Shown in pieces: positions 50,000-58,823 of a stretch of 64,000 bases of DNA (the stretch's first letter is position 1; every line of letters begins with the position of its first letter). The notes below the pieces were generated by a model. It made no database searches and was not told where the DNA came from. It saw nothing but the letters and a program-made list of their open reading frames with translations. The translations under genes and the position numbers were made by a program. This stretch comes from Streptomyces massasporeus (lineage in GTDB: Bacteria > Actinomycetota > Actinomycetes > Streptomycetales > Streptomycetaceae), in the NCBI RefSeq assembly GCF_014648995.1, contig NZ_BMSE01000011.1, positions 227,877-291,876 of the forward strand. Reading direction: 5' to 3'.

Positions 50000-51027
50000 C
50001 CGTGAACGCTACGGGAGGCAGGCGCAGGCCGCCCACGATCCATGACGTGGCACGCGAGGCGGGCGTCTCGCGCGGCACCGTCTCGCGCGTGCTGAACGGT
50101 GGCCACTACGTCAGTCCTGCCGCCCAGGAGGCGGTCAACGCGGCCATCCGCAGGACGGGTTACGTGGTCAACCGGCATGCCCGGTCCCTGATCACCGGGC
50201 GGTCCGACTCGATCGGCTTCCTGCTCACGGAGCCGCAGGAGCGGTTCTTCGAGGACCCCAACTTCAACGTCCTGCTGCGCGGCTGCACCCAGGCGCTGGC
50301 CGCGCACGACATTCCGCTGCTGCTGATGCTGGCGGGGACCGAGGACGAACGGCGGCGCATCACGCGGTACATCACGGCCGGGCACGTCGACGGGGTGCTG
50401 CTGGTCTCCAGTCACTCCGGTGATCCGGTCGCCGAGCGGCTGCGCGAGGCGGGGGTGCCGCTGGTCGCGTGCGGGAAGCCGATCGGGCTGGCCTCCAAGG
50501 TGAGTTATGTGGCCGCCGACGACCGGGACGGGGCCCGTGACATGGTGCGTCACCTGCTGTCGCTCGGGCGGCGCCGGGTGGGTACGGTGACCGGTCCGCT
50601 GGACACGCCAGGCGGTGTCGAGCGCCTCGCCGGCTACCGGGAGGTGCTCGCACAGGCGGGCCTGGAGTACGACGAGCGGCTGGTCGTCTCCGGTGATTAC
50701 AGCCGGGCGAGCGGCGAGGCGGGTGCCGAGCGGCTGCTGGCGCAGGCCTCGGACATCGACGCGGTGTTCGTGGCCTCCGACCTGATGGCGCAGGGCGTGC
50801 TCGCGGCCCTGCAGCGGGCCGGACGGCGGGTGCCGCAGGACGTGGCGGTCGGCGGGTTCGACGACTCCCCGGCGGCCGTGGCCTCCAGCCCCGAGCTGAC
50901 GACGATCCGGCAGCCGTGGGACCGCATCAGCAACGAGATGGTGCGGGTGCTGCTCGCGCAGATCGGCGGCGAGGATCCGGCGGCGGTGATCCTGCCTACG
51001 GAGCTGGTGAAGCGGGAGTCGACGTAG
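49996..51027 (+). CDS. LacI-family repressor of the galactan locus
   Basis: 343 aa. N-terminal LacI helix-turn-helix (IHDVAREAGVSRGTVSRVLNG, about 14-34), hinge, then periplasmic-binding-like effector domain (60-343). It is the last gene of the importer operon. The operator CTGTGAACGCTCACAG upstream of the binding-protein gene, and possibly the partial GTGAACGCT at its own start (50002-50010), are likely targets. A GanR-like role, released by galactobiose or similar, is inferred. Confidence 0.92.
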   Translation: MTVNATGGRRRPPTIHDVAREAGVSRGTVSRVLNGGHYVSPAAQEAVNAAIRRTGYVVNRHARSLITGRSDSIGFLLTEPQERFFEDPNFNVLLRGCTQALAAHDIPLLLMLAGTEDERRRITRYITAGHVDGVLLVSSHSGDPVAERLREAGVPLVACGKPIGLASKVSYVAADDRDGARDMVRHLLSLGRRRVGTVTGPLDTPGGVERLAGYREVLAQAGLEYDERLVVSGDYSRASGEAGAERLLAQASDIDAVFVASDLMAQGVLAALQRAGRRVPQDVAVGGFDDSPAAVASSPELTTIRQPWDRISNEMVRVLLAQIGGEDPAAVILPTELVKREST

Positions 51028-51057
51028 GGCCCCGGAGGGGGGTGGAGCCGGGAGACC

Positions 51058-51139
51058 GTGCTCCATGAGCCTTGAGGCCGGAGCGGCGAGGGCGTGTTCC
51101 ATGAGCCTCGGGCCGGCAGCCGCGAGCCCGCACTCCATG
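51058..51139. repeat. 36-bp tandem repeat
   Basis: Two full units (51058-51093 and 51094-51129) and a 10-bp partial unit of GTGCTCCATGAGCCTTGAGG-type sequence, differing at about 10 positions. It lies between the LacI stop and the MarR gene. The + frame has stops, so it is not obviously coding. Confidence 0.6.
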
Positions 51140-51178
51140 CACGGTCATTGAACCCTGCACCGGTGTTACCGTTCCCCT

Positions 51179-51604
51179 ATGGCGTCGAAAACGGCTGGTG
51201 GGCAGCTCGAGGACCGGTGGCGGGACATCCTGTCGGCGCACGCCCGCACGATGTGTGAGATCGACCGGGCGCTTCATCCGCACGGTCTCGGCGCCTCCGA
51301 CTTCGAGGTGCTGGACATGCTCGCGACCGCGGCGCCCGAAGAGGGCGAGCAGTGCCGGGTCCAAAACCTCGTGGGGCGGGTCCATCTCAGTCAGAGCGCG
51401 CTGTCGCGGCTGATCGCCCGGCTGGAGAAGGACGGGCTGGTGACGCGGTCCGTGTGCATGGAGGACCGGCGGGGGGTGTGGGTCTCTCTGACGCCCAGGG
51501 GCCGTGACCTGCACGCCGAGGTGCTGCCGCTGCAGCGGGCAGCCCTGTCCCGGACGCTGGGCGGAGAGCCGCCCAGGCCCGGATCGGGTCGGTCGCCCCG
51601 CTAG
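51179..51604 (+). CDS. MarR-family transcriptional regulator
   Basis: 141 aa. Winged helix with LVGRVHLSQSALSRLIARLEKDGLV and wing MEDRRGVWVSLTPRG. An unusual CxxxxxxC spread (ARTMCEID, GEQCRVQ, RSVCMED) gives three cysteines that could sense oxidants, as in OhrR-type proteins. The stop overlaps the last codon of the convergent SseB-like gene by 4 bp. Target not evident. Confidence 0.85.
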   Translation: MASKTAGGQLEDRWRDILSAHARTMCEIDRALHPHGLGASDFEVLDMLATAAPEEGEQCRVQNLVGRVHLSQSALSRLIARLEKDGLVTRSVCMEDRRGVWVSLTPRGRDLHAEVLPLQRAALSRTLGGEPPRPGSGRSPR

Positions 51605-51999
51605 CGCGCCAGCAGGGTGCGGACTCCCTCCGAGGTCAGTGTCAGGCGGTGCTCGGAGCTGCCGTCGATGGTGAGCGACAGGTCGTCGGCCGGCCACTGT
51701 GCGGCGAGGGCGCCGAGGGGCACCAGGCGGTAGCGGGAAACGAACGGCAGCAGCCCGGCCATCTCCACCTCGGAGGTGAACACGGGCACCACCGGTTCGC
51801 CGCCCGGCTGTTCCAGCACCGGAAGCGCCACCGCCGAGGGGTTGGCGGCGTCGGAGTCGTTGGCGTCGTCGGGCACGGGGATGAGCACGTCGCTGTTGGC
51901 GAGCGCGTCCAGAGCCGCCGTGTCCTCGGTGTTCTCGGAGAGGACGTCCAAAGCCCGCTGGGCGGGCGTGGGCGTGGGGTCGTTTGCGGGTGTCTCCAT
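51601..51999 (-). CDS. SseB-like protein
   Basis: 132 aa. It matches the SseB N-terminal-domain family in the DVLIPVP, PVFTSEVEM and FVSRYRLVPLGALAAQWP blocks. Members are small cytosolic proteins of unclear role, sometimes linked to secretion or protein stress. Acidic N-terminus (ANDSDAANPS). It starts 287 bp from the divergent MFS gene and converges on the MarR gene. Confidence 0.78.
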   Translation of the reverse strand: METPANDPTPTPAQRALDVLSENTEDTAALDALANSDVLIPVPDDANDSDAANPSAVALPVLEQPGGEPVVPVFTSEVEMAGLLPFVSRYRLVPLGALAAQWPADDLSLTIDGSSEHRLTLTSEGVRTLLAR

Positions 52000-52184
52000 G
52001 GCAGATTCCCTGGTAGCGGCGGTCGTGCGGCCCACCCGGGCATGATCCGCCCGGGTGCGTTCCTGCTCGCGTACCCGAACGGCAACGGGGCAACCCTGGT
52101 GGATCTTCGGGGTTGGTGGGAGCACGGGGGAGATCTTGTGAGGGCCGGAGTGTCTCCGGGTTGTCCCCGGGTTTCCGCGGGATG

Positions 52185-52218
52185 TTGACGCGCCTGATGT
52201 TACCGGTAACATCAGGCG
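52185..52218 (+). promoter_or_regulatory. Promoter with perfect 28-bp palindromic LacI-type operator
   Basis: -35 TTGACG (52185-52190) and -10 TAACAT (52207-52212) are 16 bp apart. The palindrome 52191-52218 (half-site CGCCTGATGTTACC followed by its exact complement) fills the spacer and covers the -10. Its core GTTACCGGTAAC resembles LacI/GalR operators. It lies 67 bp before the MFS gene; the LacI protein at 57743 is the likely ligand. Confidence 0.8.
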
Positions 52219-52285
52219 TCTGATCCAGACGTACGCGACTGTGCCCTCCGCCCACCCACACGGTGGCCCGTCCTCCGGAGTCCGC

Positions 52286-53479
52286 GTGACCGAAGAGCGC
52301 GTTGCCCGCCTCTCCCCCGCACCCGCCGGGCCTGTGTTCAGCAAGGCCGCCGTGGTCGCCTCCTGCGTGGGCTTCGTGCTCATCGGTGTGCTGCAGTCCC
52401 TGTACGGCCCGGCGATCCCCGCATTCCGGGCGGAGTTCGGGCTCTCGCCCTCCGCCGCCGGGCTGGGACTGAGTGCTCACTTCGTCGGTGGTGTGGGCGG
52501 GGTGCTGCTGTTCGACCGGCTCTACGGCCGGGTCGGCAACCGGCGCGTCCTCGGCAGTTCGTATCTGCTGATGGCCATGGGCGCGGCCGGCTTCGCCCTG
52601 GCGCCCGACTGGCCCACCGCCCTGGCGGCGGCCCTGCTCGCGGGTTTCGGCTTCGGCGGCATCGACTACGGCCTCAACCAGCTGTTCGCCGTGGGCTTCG
52701 GCTCCCGTTCGACCGCGCTGCTGAACGTCCTCCACGCGCACTTCGGCATCGGCGCCATCCTCGGCCCCGCCGTGATCGGCGCGGTCGGCTCGGAGCACTA
52801 CCCGGCCGTCTTCCTCGCCTTCGCGCTCGCCAACCTGCCGTTGCTGCTGTGCCTGCGGGGTGTGCGCAGTCACGTGCCCGCTCCGGCCGGCGACGAGGTC
52901 GGCGGCGGGGCCGGCGGCACCTCCGTCCTCGGGCGGAGCCTCGGCTCCGTGCTCGCGGTCTTCGTCGCCCTCTACGTGCTGCACGTCGGCGTCGAGGCCG
53001 GTGTCGGCGGCTGGGAGCCCACGCACCTGGAGACCGTCGGCTACGGCGCGGGGGTGGCCGCCACCGCCACCTCCGTGTACTGGCTGATGATGACCGTCGG
53101 CCGCTTCCTGGTCGCCCCGCTCGCGCTGCGCTTCTCCGCCCAGGCCATCATCACCGTCTCGTGCGCGGGCATGACGGTGTGCCTGCTGGCCGCGACCGTC
53201 CCGGCGCTCGCCCCCTACGCGTACGCCGGTGTCGGTCTGTTCATCGCGCCGATCTTCCCCACCGGACTGCCCTGGCTCAACCGCGCCGCCCCGCAGGCCC
53301 GGCGGGCCGGCGCCCTGGTCATCGCGGCCTCCATGATCGGCGGTGTCGCCGCGGGGCCCGCGCTGGGCAAGGCCATCGAGTGGTCCGGGATCCGCGCCGT
53401 GCCGCTCCTGCTGTGCGGCGTCTCGGCGCTCTGCCTGGCCGCCACCCTCTGGCTCGTCCGCGGCACCCGCTCCCGCTGA
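52286..53479 (+). CDS. MFS transporter (sugar/fucose-permease-like)
   Basis: 397 aa from the GTG at 52286 (CGGAG five bases upstream). Twelve membrane helices; LFDRLYGRVGNRRVLG is the loop 2-3 signature, and GFGFGGIDYGLNQLF and HAHFGIGAILGP are conserved helix 4-5 elements as in fucose/galactose-type MFS permeases. First gene of a four-gene unit with two GH35 enzymes and a LacI regulator, so it probably imports a beta-galactoside. Confidence 0.9.
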   Translation: MTEERVARLSPAPAGPVFSKAAVVASCVGFVLIGVLQSLYGPAIPAFRAEFGLSPSAAGLGLSAHFVGGVGGVLLFDRLYGRVGNRRVLGSSYLLMAMGAAGFALAPDWPTALAAALLAGFGFGGIDYGLNQLFAVGFGSRSTALLNVLHAHFGIGAILGPAVIGAVGSEHYPAVFLAFALANLPLLLCLRGVRSHVPAPAGDEVGGGAGGTSVLGRSLGSVLAVFVALYVLHVGVEAGVGGWEPTHLETVGYGAGVAATATSVYWLMMTVGRFLVAPLALRFSAQAIITVSCAGMTVCLLAATVPALAPYAYAGVGLFIAPIFPTGLPWLNRAAPQARRAGALVIAASMIGGVAAGPALGKAIEWSGIRAVPLLLCGVSALCLAATLWLVRGTRSR

Positions 53480-53512
53480 CTGCCTCCCCCTCTCCCGAAG
53501 GGAATCTTCCGC

Positions 53513-55279
53513 ATGCCCGCCCTGACGACGACGTCCGACGGATTCCTGCTGCACGGCGAGCCGTTCCGGATCATCTCCGGCGCGCTGCACTACTTCCGCG
53601 TCCACCCCGCGCTCTGGTCCGACCGGCTGCGCAAGGCGCGGCTGATGGGCCTCAACACGGTGGAGACGTACATCCCGTGGAACCACCACCAGCCCGAGCC
53701 CGAGGGCCCCCTCGTCTTCGACGGCTTCCTCGACCTGCCCCGGTTCCTCCGGCTCGCCCGGGACGAGGGGCTGCGGGTGCTGCTGCGTCCGGGGCCGTTC
53801 ATCTGCGCCGAGTGGGACGGCGGCGGCCTGCCCGACTGGCTGACCTCCGACCCGGACATCCGGCCGCGCACCAGCGACCCCCGCTTCACCGGGGCCGTCG
53901 ACCGCTACCTCGACCTGCTGCTGCCCGCGCTCCGGCCGCACATGGCGGCGGCGGGCGGTCCCGTCATCGCGGTGCAGGTGGAGAACGAGTACGGGGCCTA
54001 CGGTGACGACAGCGCCTATCTGAAGCACCTCGCCGACGCGTTCCGCTCCCGTGGCGTGGAGGAACTGCTGTTCACCTGCGACCAGGGCGATCCCGGGCAT
54101 CTCGCGTCCGGAAGCCTGCCCGGTGTCCTCGTCACCGGCACCTTCGGCAGCCGCGTCGAGCAGTCCCTGGCCCGTCTGCGCGAGCACCGGCCCGAAGACC
54201 CCCTGTTCTGTGCCGAGTTCTGGATCGGCTGGTTCGACCACTGGGGCGGGCCCCACCACGTGCGGGACGCGGCCGACGCCGCCGCCGACCTGGACCGGCT
54301 GCTGTCCGCCGGGGCGTCCGTCAACATCTACATGTTCCACGGCGGCACCAACTTCGGCTTCACCAACGGCGCCAACCACAAGCACGCCTACACGCCCACC
54401 GTGACGTCCTACGACTACGACGCCGCGCTCACCGAGTGCGGCGACCCGGGCCCGAAGTACCATGCCTTCCGCGAGGTCATCGCCCGCCACGCACCTGTCC
54501 CCGACGAGCCCGTCCCGGCCCCGGGCCCCAAACTCCCGCCCACCCCCGTGGAGTTGAACAGCCGGGCTCCTCTCCTGCCGCTCGCCGGTTCGCTCGCCCC
54601 CGCCGTACGCACCGACACGCCCGTGACCATGGACGAGCTCGGGCAGCGCACCGGCTACGCGCTCTACCGCACCACCCTGCCGGCCGGCGGTGACGGAGTG
54701 CTGCACTTCGCCCGCGGCGTCGGCGACCGCGCGCAGGTCTTCGTGGACGGCGCGCCCGTCGGCGTGCTGGAGAGCGAACGCCACGACGAGTCGCTGCCCG
54801 TGCGCGTGCCGCGGCCCGGCGCGACGCTGGAGGTCCTCGTCGAGAACATGGGCGGCGTCAACTACGGCCCCCGCATCGGCGCACCCAAGGGCCTGCTCGG
54901 CCCGGTCGCCTTCAACGGCACGGACCTGACGGGCTGGGACGGCCACCCACTGCCTCTGGGCGACCCGGGGGCGGTGCCGTTCGCCCCGGCCGGCGAGACA
55001 CCGGTCACCGTCCCGGCCTTCCACCGTGGCACCTTCGACGTCGGCACCCCCGCCGACGCCTTCCTCTCCCTGCCCGGCTGGACGAAGGGCCAGGCCTGGA
55101 TCAATGGCTTCCACCTGGGCCGCTACTGGAACCGCGGCCCGCAGCGCACGCTGTACGTTCCCGCGCCGGTGCTGCGTGCCGGCTCCAACGAGCTCGTCCT
55201 GCTGGAGCTGCACGGCACGACCGCCACCCGCGCCCTGCTCACCGACACCCCCGACCTCGGCCCGGAGAACACATGGTGA
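53513..55279 (+). CDS. GH35 beta-galactosidase (bacterial short type)
   Basis: 588 aa. TIM-barrel with acid/base Glu159 (QVENEYG) and nucleophile Glu235 (CAEFWIGW); GGTNFGFTNGANH is a further family signature. C-terminal jelly-roll domains end in LGRYWNRGPQRTLYVPAPVL. No signal peptide, so it acts on imported substrate. It lies 33 bp after the MFS gene and overlaps the next enzyme gene by 7 bp. Confidence 0.93.
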   Translation: MPALTTTSDGFLLHGEPFRIISGALHYFRVHPALWSDRLRKARLMGLNTVETYIPWNHHQPEPEGPLVFDGFLDLPRFLRLARDEGLRVLLRPGPFICAEWDGGGLPDWLTSDPDIRPRTSDPRFTGAVDRYLDLLLPALRPHMAAAGGPVIAVQVENEYGAYGDDSAYLKHLADAFRSRGVEELLFTCDQGDPGHLASGSLPGVLVTGTFGSRVEQSLARLREHRPEDPLFCAEFWIGWFDHWGGPHHVRDAADAAADLDRLLSAGASVNIYMFHGGTNFGFTNGANHKHAYTPTVTSYDYDAALTECGDPGPKYHAFREVIARHAPVPDEPVPAPGPKLPPTPVELNSRAPLLPLAGSLAPAVRTDTPVTMDELGQRTGYALYRTTLPAGGDGVLHFARGVGDRAQVFVDGAPVGVLESERHDESLPVRVPRPGATLEVLVENMGGVNYGPRIGAPKGLLGPVAFNGTDLTGWDGHPLPLGDPGAVPFAPAGETPVTVPAFHRGTFDVGTPADAFLSLPGWTKGQAWINGFHLGRYWNRGPQRTLYVPAPVLRAGSNELVLLELHGTTATRALLTDTPDLGPENTW

Positions 55280-57657
55280 CGCATCTCCTGCGGGTTCCTC
55301 CGCCCGCCGCTCCCCCGCTGACCGGTCACCTGCCGTTCGCGGACGCCCCCGGCGTGCCCGACCCGATCGAGGTCACCAGCCGTTGGCTGACCCGGGGCGG
55401 CCGGCCCTGGTTCCCGGTCTCCGGCGAGTTCCACTACTCCCGCTACCCGAACGGGATGTGGGAGGAGGAGCTGCTGAAGATGAAGGCGGGCGGGGTGAGC
55501 GCCGTCGCCTCCTACGTCATCTGGATCCACCACGAGGAGGTCGAGGGGCGGGTCCGCTTCGACGGCGACCGCGACCTCAGGCGGTTCGCCGAGCTGTGCG
55601 CCCGGCACGGACTGGACTTCATCCCCAGGATCGGCCCCTGGTCCCACGCGGAGGTCCGCAACGGCGGCCTGCCCGACTGGCTCCTGACACGGACACGCGC
55701 ACCGCGCACCGACGACCCCGCCTATCTGTCGCCCGTACGCGCCTGGTTCACGGAGATCGCGGGGCAACTGCGAGGACTGGAACGGGCGAGCGGCGGCCCG
55801 ATCGTCGCCATCCAGATCGAGAACGAGCTCTACGACCGGCCCGGCCACCTGCGCACGCTGAAGCGCCTGGCCCAGGAGGCCGGACTGAGCGCGCCGTTGT
55901 GGACGTCGACCGCCTGGGGCGGAGTCCGGCTCCCGGGCGAGGAACTGCTTCCGCTGTACGGCGGCTACCCCGAGGCCTTCTGGACGGAGGCCGACGGGGG
56001 CTGGCCCGACACCTGCCGCAAGCACTTCTTCTTCACCCACCAGCGCGACGACGAAGCCATCGGCGCCGATCTGCGGCCCGCGGGCAGGCCGGACTCCGGC
56101 GCCTCTGCCGATCGATTCCCCTGGGCCACCTGTGAGTTGGGCGGCGGCATGGCGGTGGCCTACCACCGGCGGCCCCGGGTGGAGGCCGCCGACATCGGTG
56201 CCCTCGGGTTCACGAAGATCGGCTGCGGGTCGGTGTGGCAGGGCTACTACATGTTCCACGGCGGCACGAACCCGCCCGGCGAGCTGACGTCCCTCCAGGA
56301 GTCGCACGCCACCGGCTACCCCAACGACCTGCCCGTCCTGACCTACGACTTCCAGGCCCCGCTCGGCGAGTACGGACAGGTGCGGCCCTCGTACCACGAA
56401 CTGCGCCTCCAGCACCTGCTGCTGGCCGACCTGGGACAGCGGATCGCGCCGATGCGGTCCGTGTTGCCCGAGCAGTCGCCGACCGGGCAGCACGACCGGG
56501 ACACCCTCCGCTGGGCCGTGCGGACCGACGGCGCCTCCGGTTTCCTGTTCGTGACCAACCACCAGCCGCACGAGCCACTGCCGGACCACCCCGGCACGGC
56601 CTTCACGGTCGACTTCCCGCTCGCGCCCTCGCTGACGCTGCCGAGCGCTCCCGTCACCGTCCCCTCCGGCGCATACTTCTGCTGGCCGCTCCGGCTGGAC
56701 GTGGCCGGGGTGCGGCTGGACTGGGCCACGGCGCAGCCCGTGTGCACCGTCGAGGCGGACGGCCGTACGGTCCTGGTGCTGGCCGCGACCGACGGCATCG
56801 CGCCCGAACTCGCCCTGGACACTGACACGGTGGCGTCCGTGGCCGTGCCGTCCGGGGAGATCACGCCGGTCGCCGGGCGGGTCCTGGTCGGCGGGGTGCG
56901 TCCCGGAACCGACGCCTTGATCGAGGTGGAGGCGGCCGACGGTTCGCGCGTCGGGCTGCTGGTCCTGGACGCGGTGACGGCCCGTACCGCCTACCGGGGC
57001 CCGGCGTGGGGTGCCGAGCGGCTGGTGCTGTGCGGGGACGGTGTGGTCTTCGACGAGTCCCGTGACGAGGTGCGGCTGCACAGTGCGGCCGCCGAGCCGT
57101 CGTTCGCGGTGCTGCCCGCACCGGATGCCGCCCCGGTGGTGGAGGGAGCCCGCGTGCGGCAGGCCGCGGAGGGTGTGTTCATGCGCTACACGATCGAGGC
57201 CGGGCCTCCCGCCACCACCACGGCGACGGTCACGTCCGTCAGACCGGGCGGCAGGGCGCCCCGGCCGGTGACCGGCGTGCAGGGCCGGGCGAGCGTGCCG
57301 CGCGAGGAGGACATCGACGCGGCGGCCGCCGAGTACCGGGTCGACGTACCGCAGGACCTGCTCCGGAACCCCGCGGGTGTGCTGCTGCGGCTGCGCTGGA
57401 CGGGGGACCTGGCGCGGGCCTACGTGGGAGACGTCCTGGTCGCCGACCAGTTCTCCTCGGGACGGGTCTGGGACATCGGGCTGGACCGGCTGCCGGCCGG
57501 GGCACTGTGCACGCACGGGCTTCGGCTGCAGGTGCTGCCGCTGGCCCGGGACGCGCCCGTGCACCTGCCGGGGCAGTCGGGTGACGCCTGGCGGGAGGCG
57601 TGTGTGCTGGACGCCGCATGGGTGGTCACGCGGCGCTGGAGCGTCCGGACCGGCTGA
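55273..57657 (+). CDS. GH35-like beta-galactosidase, divergent longer type
   Basis: 794 aa. The barrel keeps the GH35 order: GEFHYSRYPNGMWEEELLKMKAGG, acid/base Glu185 (QIENELYD), nucleophile Glu288 (ATCELGGGM) and FHGGTNPPGEL. It is clearly different from the preceding GH35 and belongs to a plant-like/long clade, with about 400 C-terminal residues of beta-rich domains. No signal peptide. ATG at 55273 with GGAGAACAC upstream. The two enzymes probably split different linkages or chain lengths of the same imported galactoside. Confidence 0.88.
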   Translation: MVTHLLRVPPPAAPPLTGHLPFADAPGVPDPIEVTSRWLTRGGRPWFPVSGEFHYSRYPNGMWEEELLKMKAGGVSAVASYVIWIHHEEVEGRVRFDGDRDLRRFAELCARHGLDFIPRIGPWSHAEVRNGGLPDWLLTRTRAPRTDDPAYLSPVRAWFTEIAGQLRGLERASGGPIVAIQIENELYDRPGHLRTLKRLAQEAGLSAPLWTSTAWGGVRLPGEELLPLYGGYPEAFWTEADGGWPDTCRKHFFFTHQRDDEAIGADLRPAGRPDSGASADRFPWATCELGGGMAVAYHRRPRVEAADIGALGFTKIGCGSVWQGYYMFHGGTNPPGELTSLQESHATGYPNDLPVLTYDFQAPLGEYGQVRPSYHELRLQHLLLADLGQRIAPMRSVLPEQSPTGQHDRDTLRWAVRTDGASGFLFVTNHQPHEPLPDHPGTAFTVDFPLAPSLTLPSAPVTVPSGAYFCWPLRLDVAGVRLDWATAQPVCTVEADGRTVLVLAATDGIAPELALDTDTVASVAVPSGEITPVAGRVLVGGVRPGTDALIEVEAADGSRVGLLVLDAVTARTAYRGPAWGAERLVLCGDGVVFDESRDEVRLHSAAAEPSFAVLPAPDAAPVVEGARVRQAAEGVFMRYTIEAGPPATTTATVTSVRPGGRAPRPVTGVQGRASVPREEDIDAAAAEYRVDVPQDLLRNPAGVLLRLRWTGDLARAYVGDVLVADQFSSGRVWDIGLDRLPAGALCTHGLRLQVLPLARDAPVHLPGQSGDAWREACVLDAAWVVTRRWSVRTG

Positions 57658-57742
57658 GACGCTCCGGGCACCCGCCCGGCCTATGCTGAGCTCCTGCCGG
57701 GCGGGTTCAGCACCGCCGTACCGACATCGAGGATCACCCGCC

Positions 57743-58813
57743 ATGACACCGAGCGCCCCCGACGGTCCCGTTCCCAAGGGCCGCAGCAGGCGCAACTTCG
57801 CGGGGGCACGGCCGGTGATGGCCGACGTGGCCCGGATGGCCGGCGTCTCCAAGCAGACCGTGTCACGGGTGCTCAACGACCATCCGGCCGTCCGTCCCGA
57901 GACGCGCGAGGCGGTCTCGGAGGCCATGCGCACGCTCGGCTACCGGCCCAGCCGCAGCGCGCGGTCCCTGGCCAGTGGCAGGACCCGGATGCTCGGGGTG
58001 ATCTCCTTCGACGCTGCCCGCTACGGGCCCGCCTCGATCCTGACGGCGATCAACACGGCCGCGCAGGAAGCCGGTTACCTCGTCAGCTCCATCGCCCTCG
58101 ACACGGCCGACCGCGCCACGGTCGTCGAGGCCGTGAACCGGCTGTCGGCCGAGGGCGCGGACGGCGTGATCGCGATCGCACCGCAGCTGTGGGTGGGCCG
58201 GGCCCTGGCGGAGACGACCGATCTGGGCACTCCCCTGGTGGTGCTGGAGAGCCCGCTCGACGCCAGCACTCCCCTGGTCACCGGCGATTCCCGCACCGGT
58301 GCCCGCAAGGCCACCGAGCACCTCCTCGCCCTCGGCCACACGACCGTGTGGCACATCGCCGGCCCGGCCGGCTGGACCTCCGCCGACCACCGGATGACGA
58401 GCTGGCGGGCGACGCTCCGGGACGCCGGAGCCGCCGTACCGGAGCCCCTCGTCGGGGACTGGGGCGCCGACTCCGGCTACGACCTGGGCCGCCGGCTGGC
58501 CCGGCGACCGGAGGTGACGGCGGTGTTCGCCTCCAACGACCAGATGGCGCTCGGCCTGCTGCACGCCCTGCACGAGTCGGGGCGGTCCGTCCCCGGGGAC
58601 GTCAGCGTCGTCGGCTACGACGACATCCCCGAGGCGGCGCACTTCCTGCCGCCGCTGACCACCGTCCGCACCGACTTCGCGGAGATCGGCACCCGTTCCC
58701 TGCGCCTCCTCCTGGACCGGATCGACGGCCCGGGCGAGCGGCCCCGCGTCGACACGCTCGTGCCCGTGGACCTGGTGACGCGGGCCAGCAGCGGTCCCCC
58801 ACCGGTGCGCTGA
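57743..58813 (+). CDS. LacI-family repressor of the MFS-GH35 locus
   Basis: 356 aa. Basic N-terminal extension, then HTH (MADVARMAGVSKQTVSRVLND, about 26-46), hinge and ligand domain (about 80-350). It is 85 bp after the second GH35 and the last gene of the unit. The perfect palindrome before the MFS gene has a LacI-type core and is the best candidate operator. Ends 10 bp from the convergent P-type ATPase gene. Confidence 0.91.
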   Translation: MTPSAPDGPVPKGRSRRNFAGARPVMADVARMAGVSKQTVSRVLNDHPAVRPETREAVSEAMRTLGYRPSRSARSLASGRTRMLGVISFDAARYGPASILTAINTAAQEAGYLVSSIALDTADRATVVEAVNRLSAEGADGVIAIAPQLWVGRALAETTDLGTPLVVLESPLDASTPLVTGDSRTGARKATEHLLALGHTTVWHIAGPAGWTSADHRMTSWRATLRDAGAAVPEPLVGDWGADSGYDLGRRLARRPEVTAVFASNDQMALGLLHALHESGRSVPGDVSVVGYDDIPEAAHFLPPLTTVRTDFAEIGTRSLRLLLDRIDGPGERPRVDTLVPVDLVTRASSGPPPVR

Positions 58814-58823
58814 GGGGCGTTCG

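Noticed and set aside
51058..51139. CRISPR-like array
   Set aside because: The 36-bp units are directly adjacent without spacers and are diverged; no cas genes are nearby.
50996..55213. A 1405-codon open frame on the minus strand
   Set aside because: Runs antisense through the MarR, MFS and GH35 genes; no family signature, and it crosses several real promoters.
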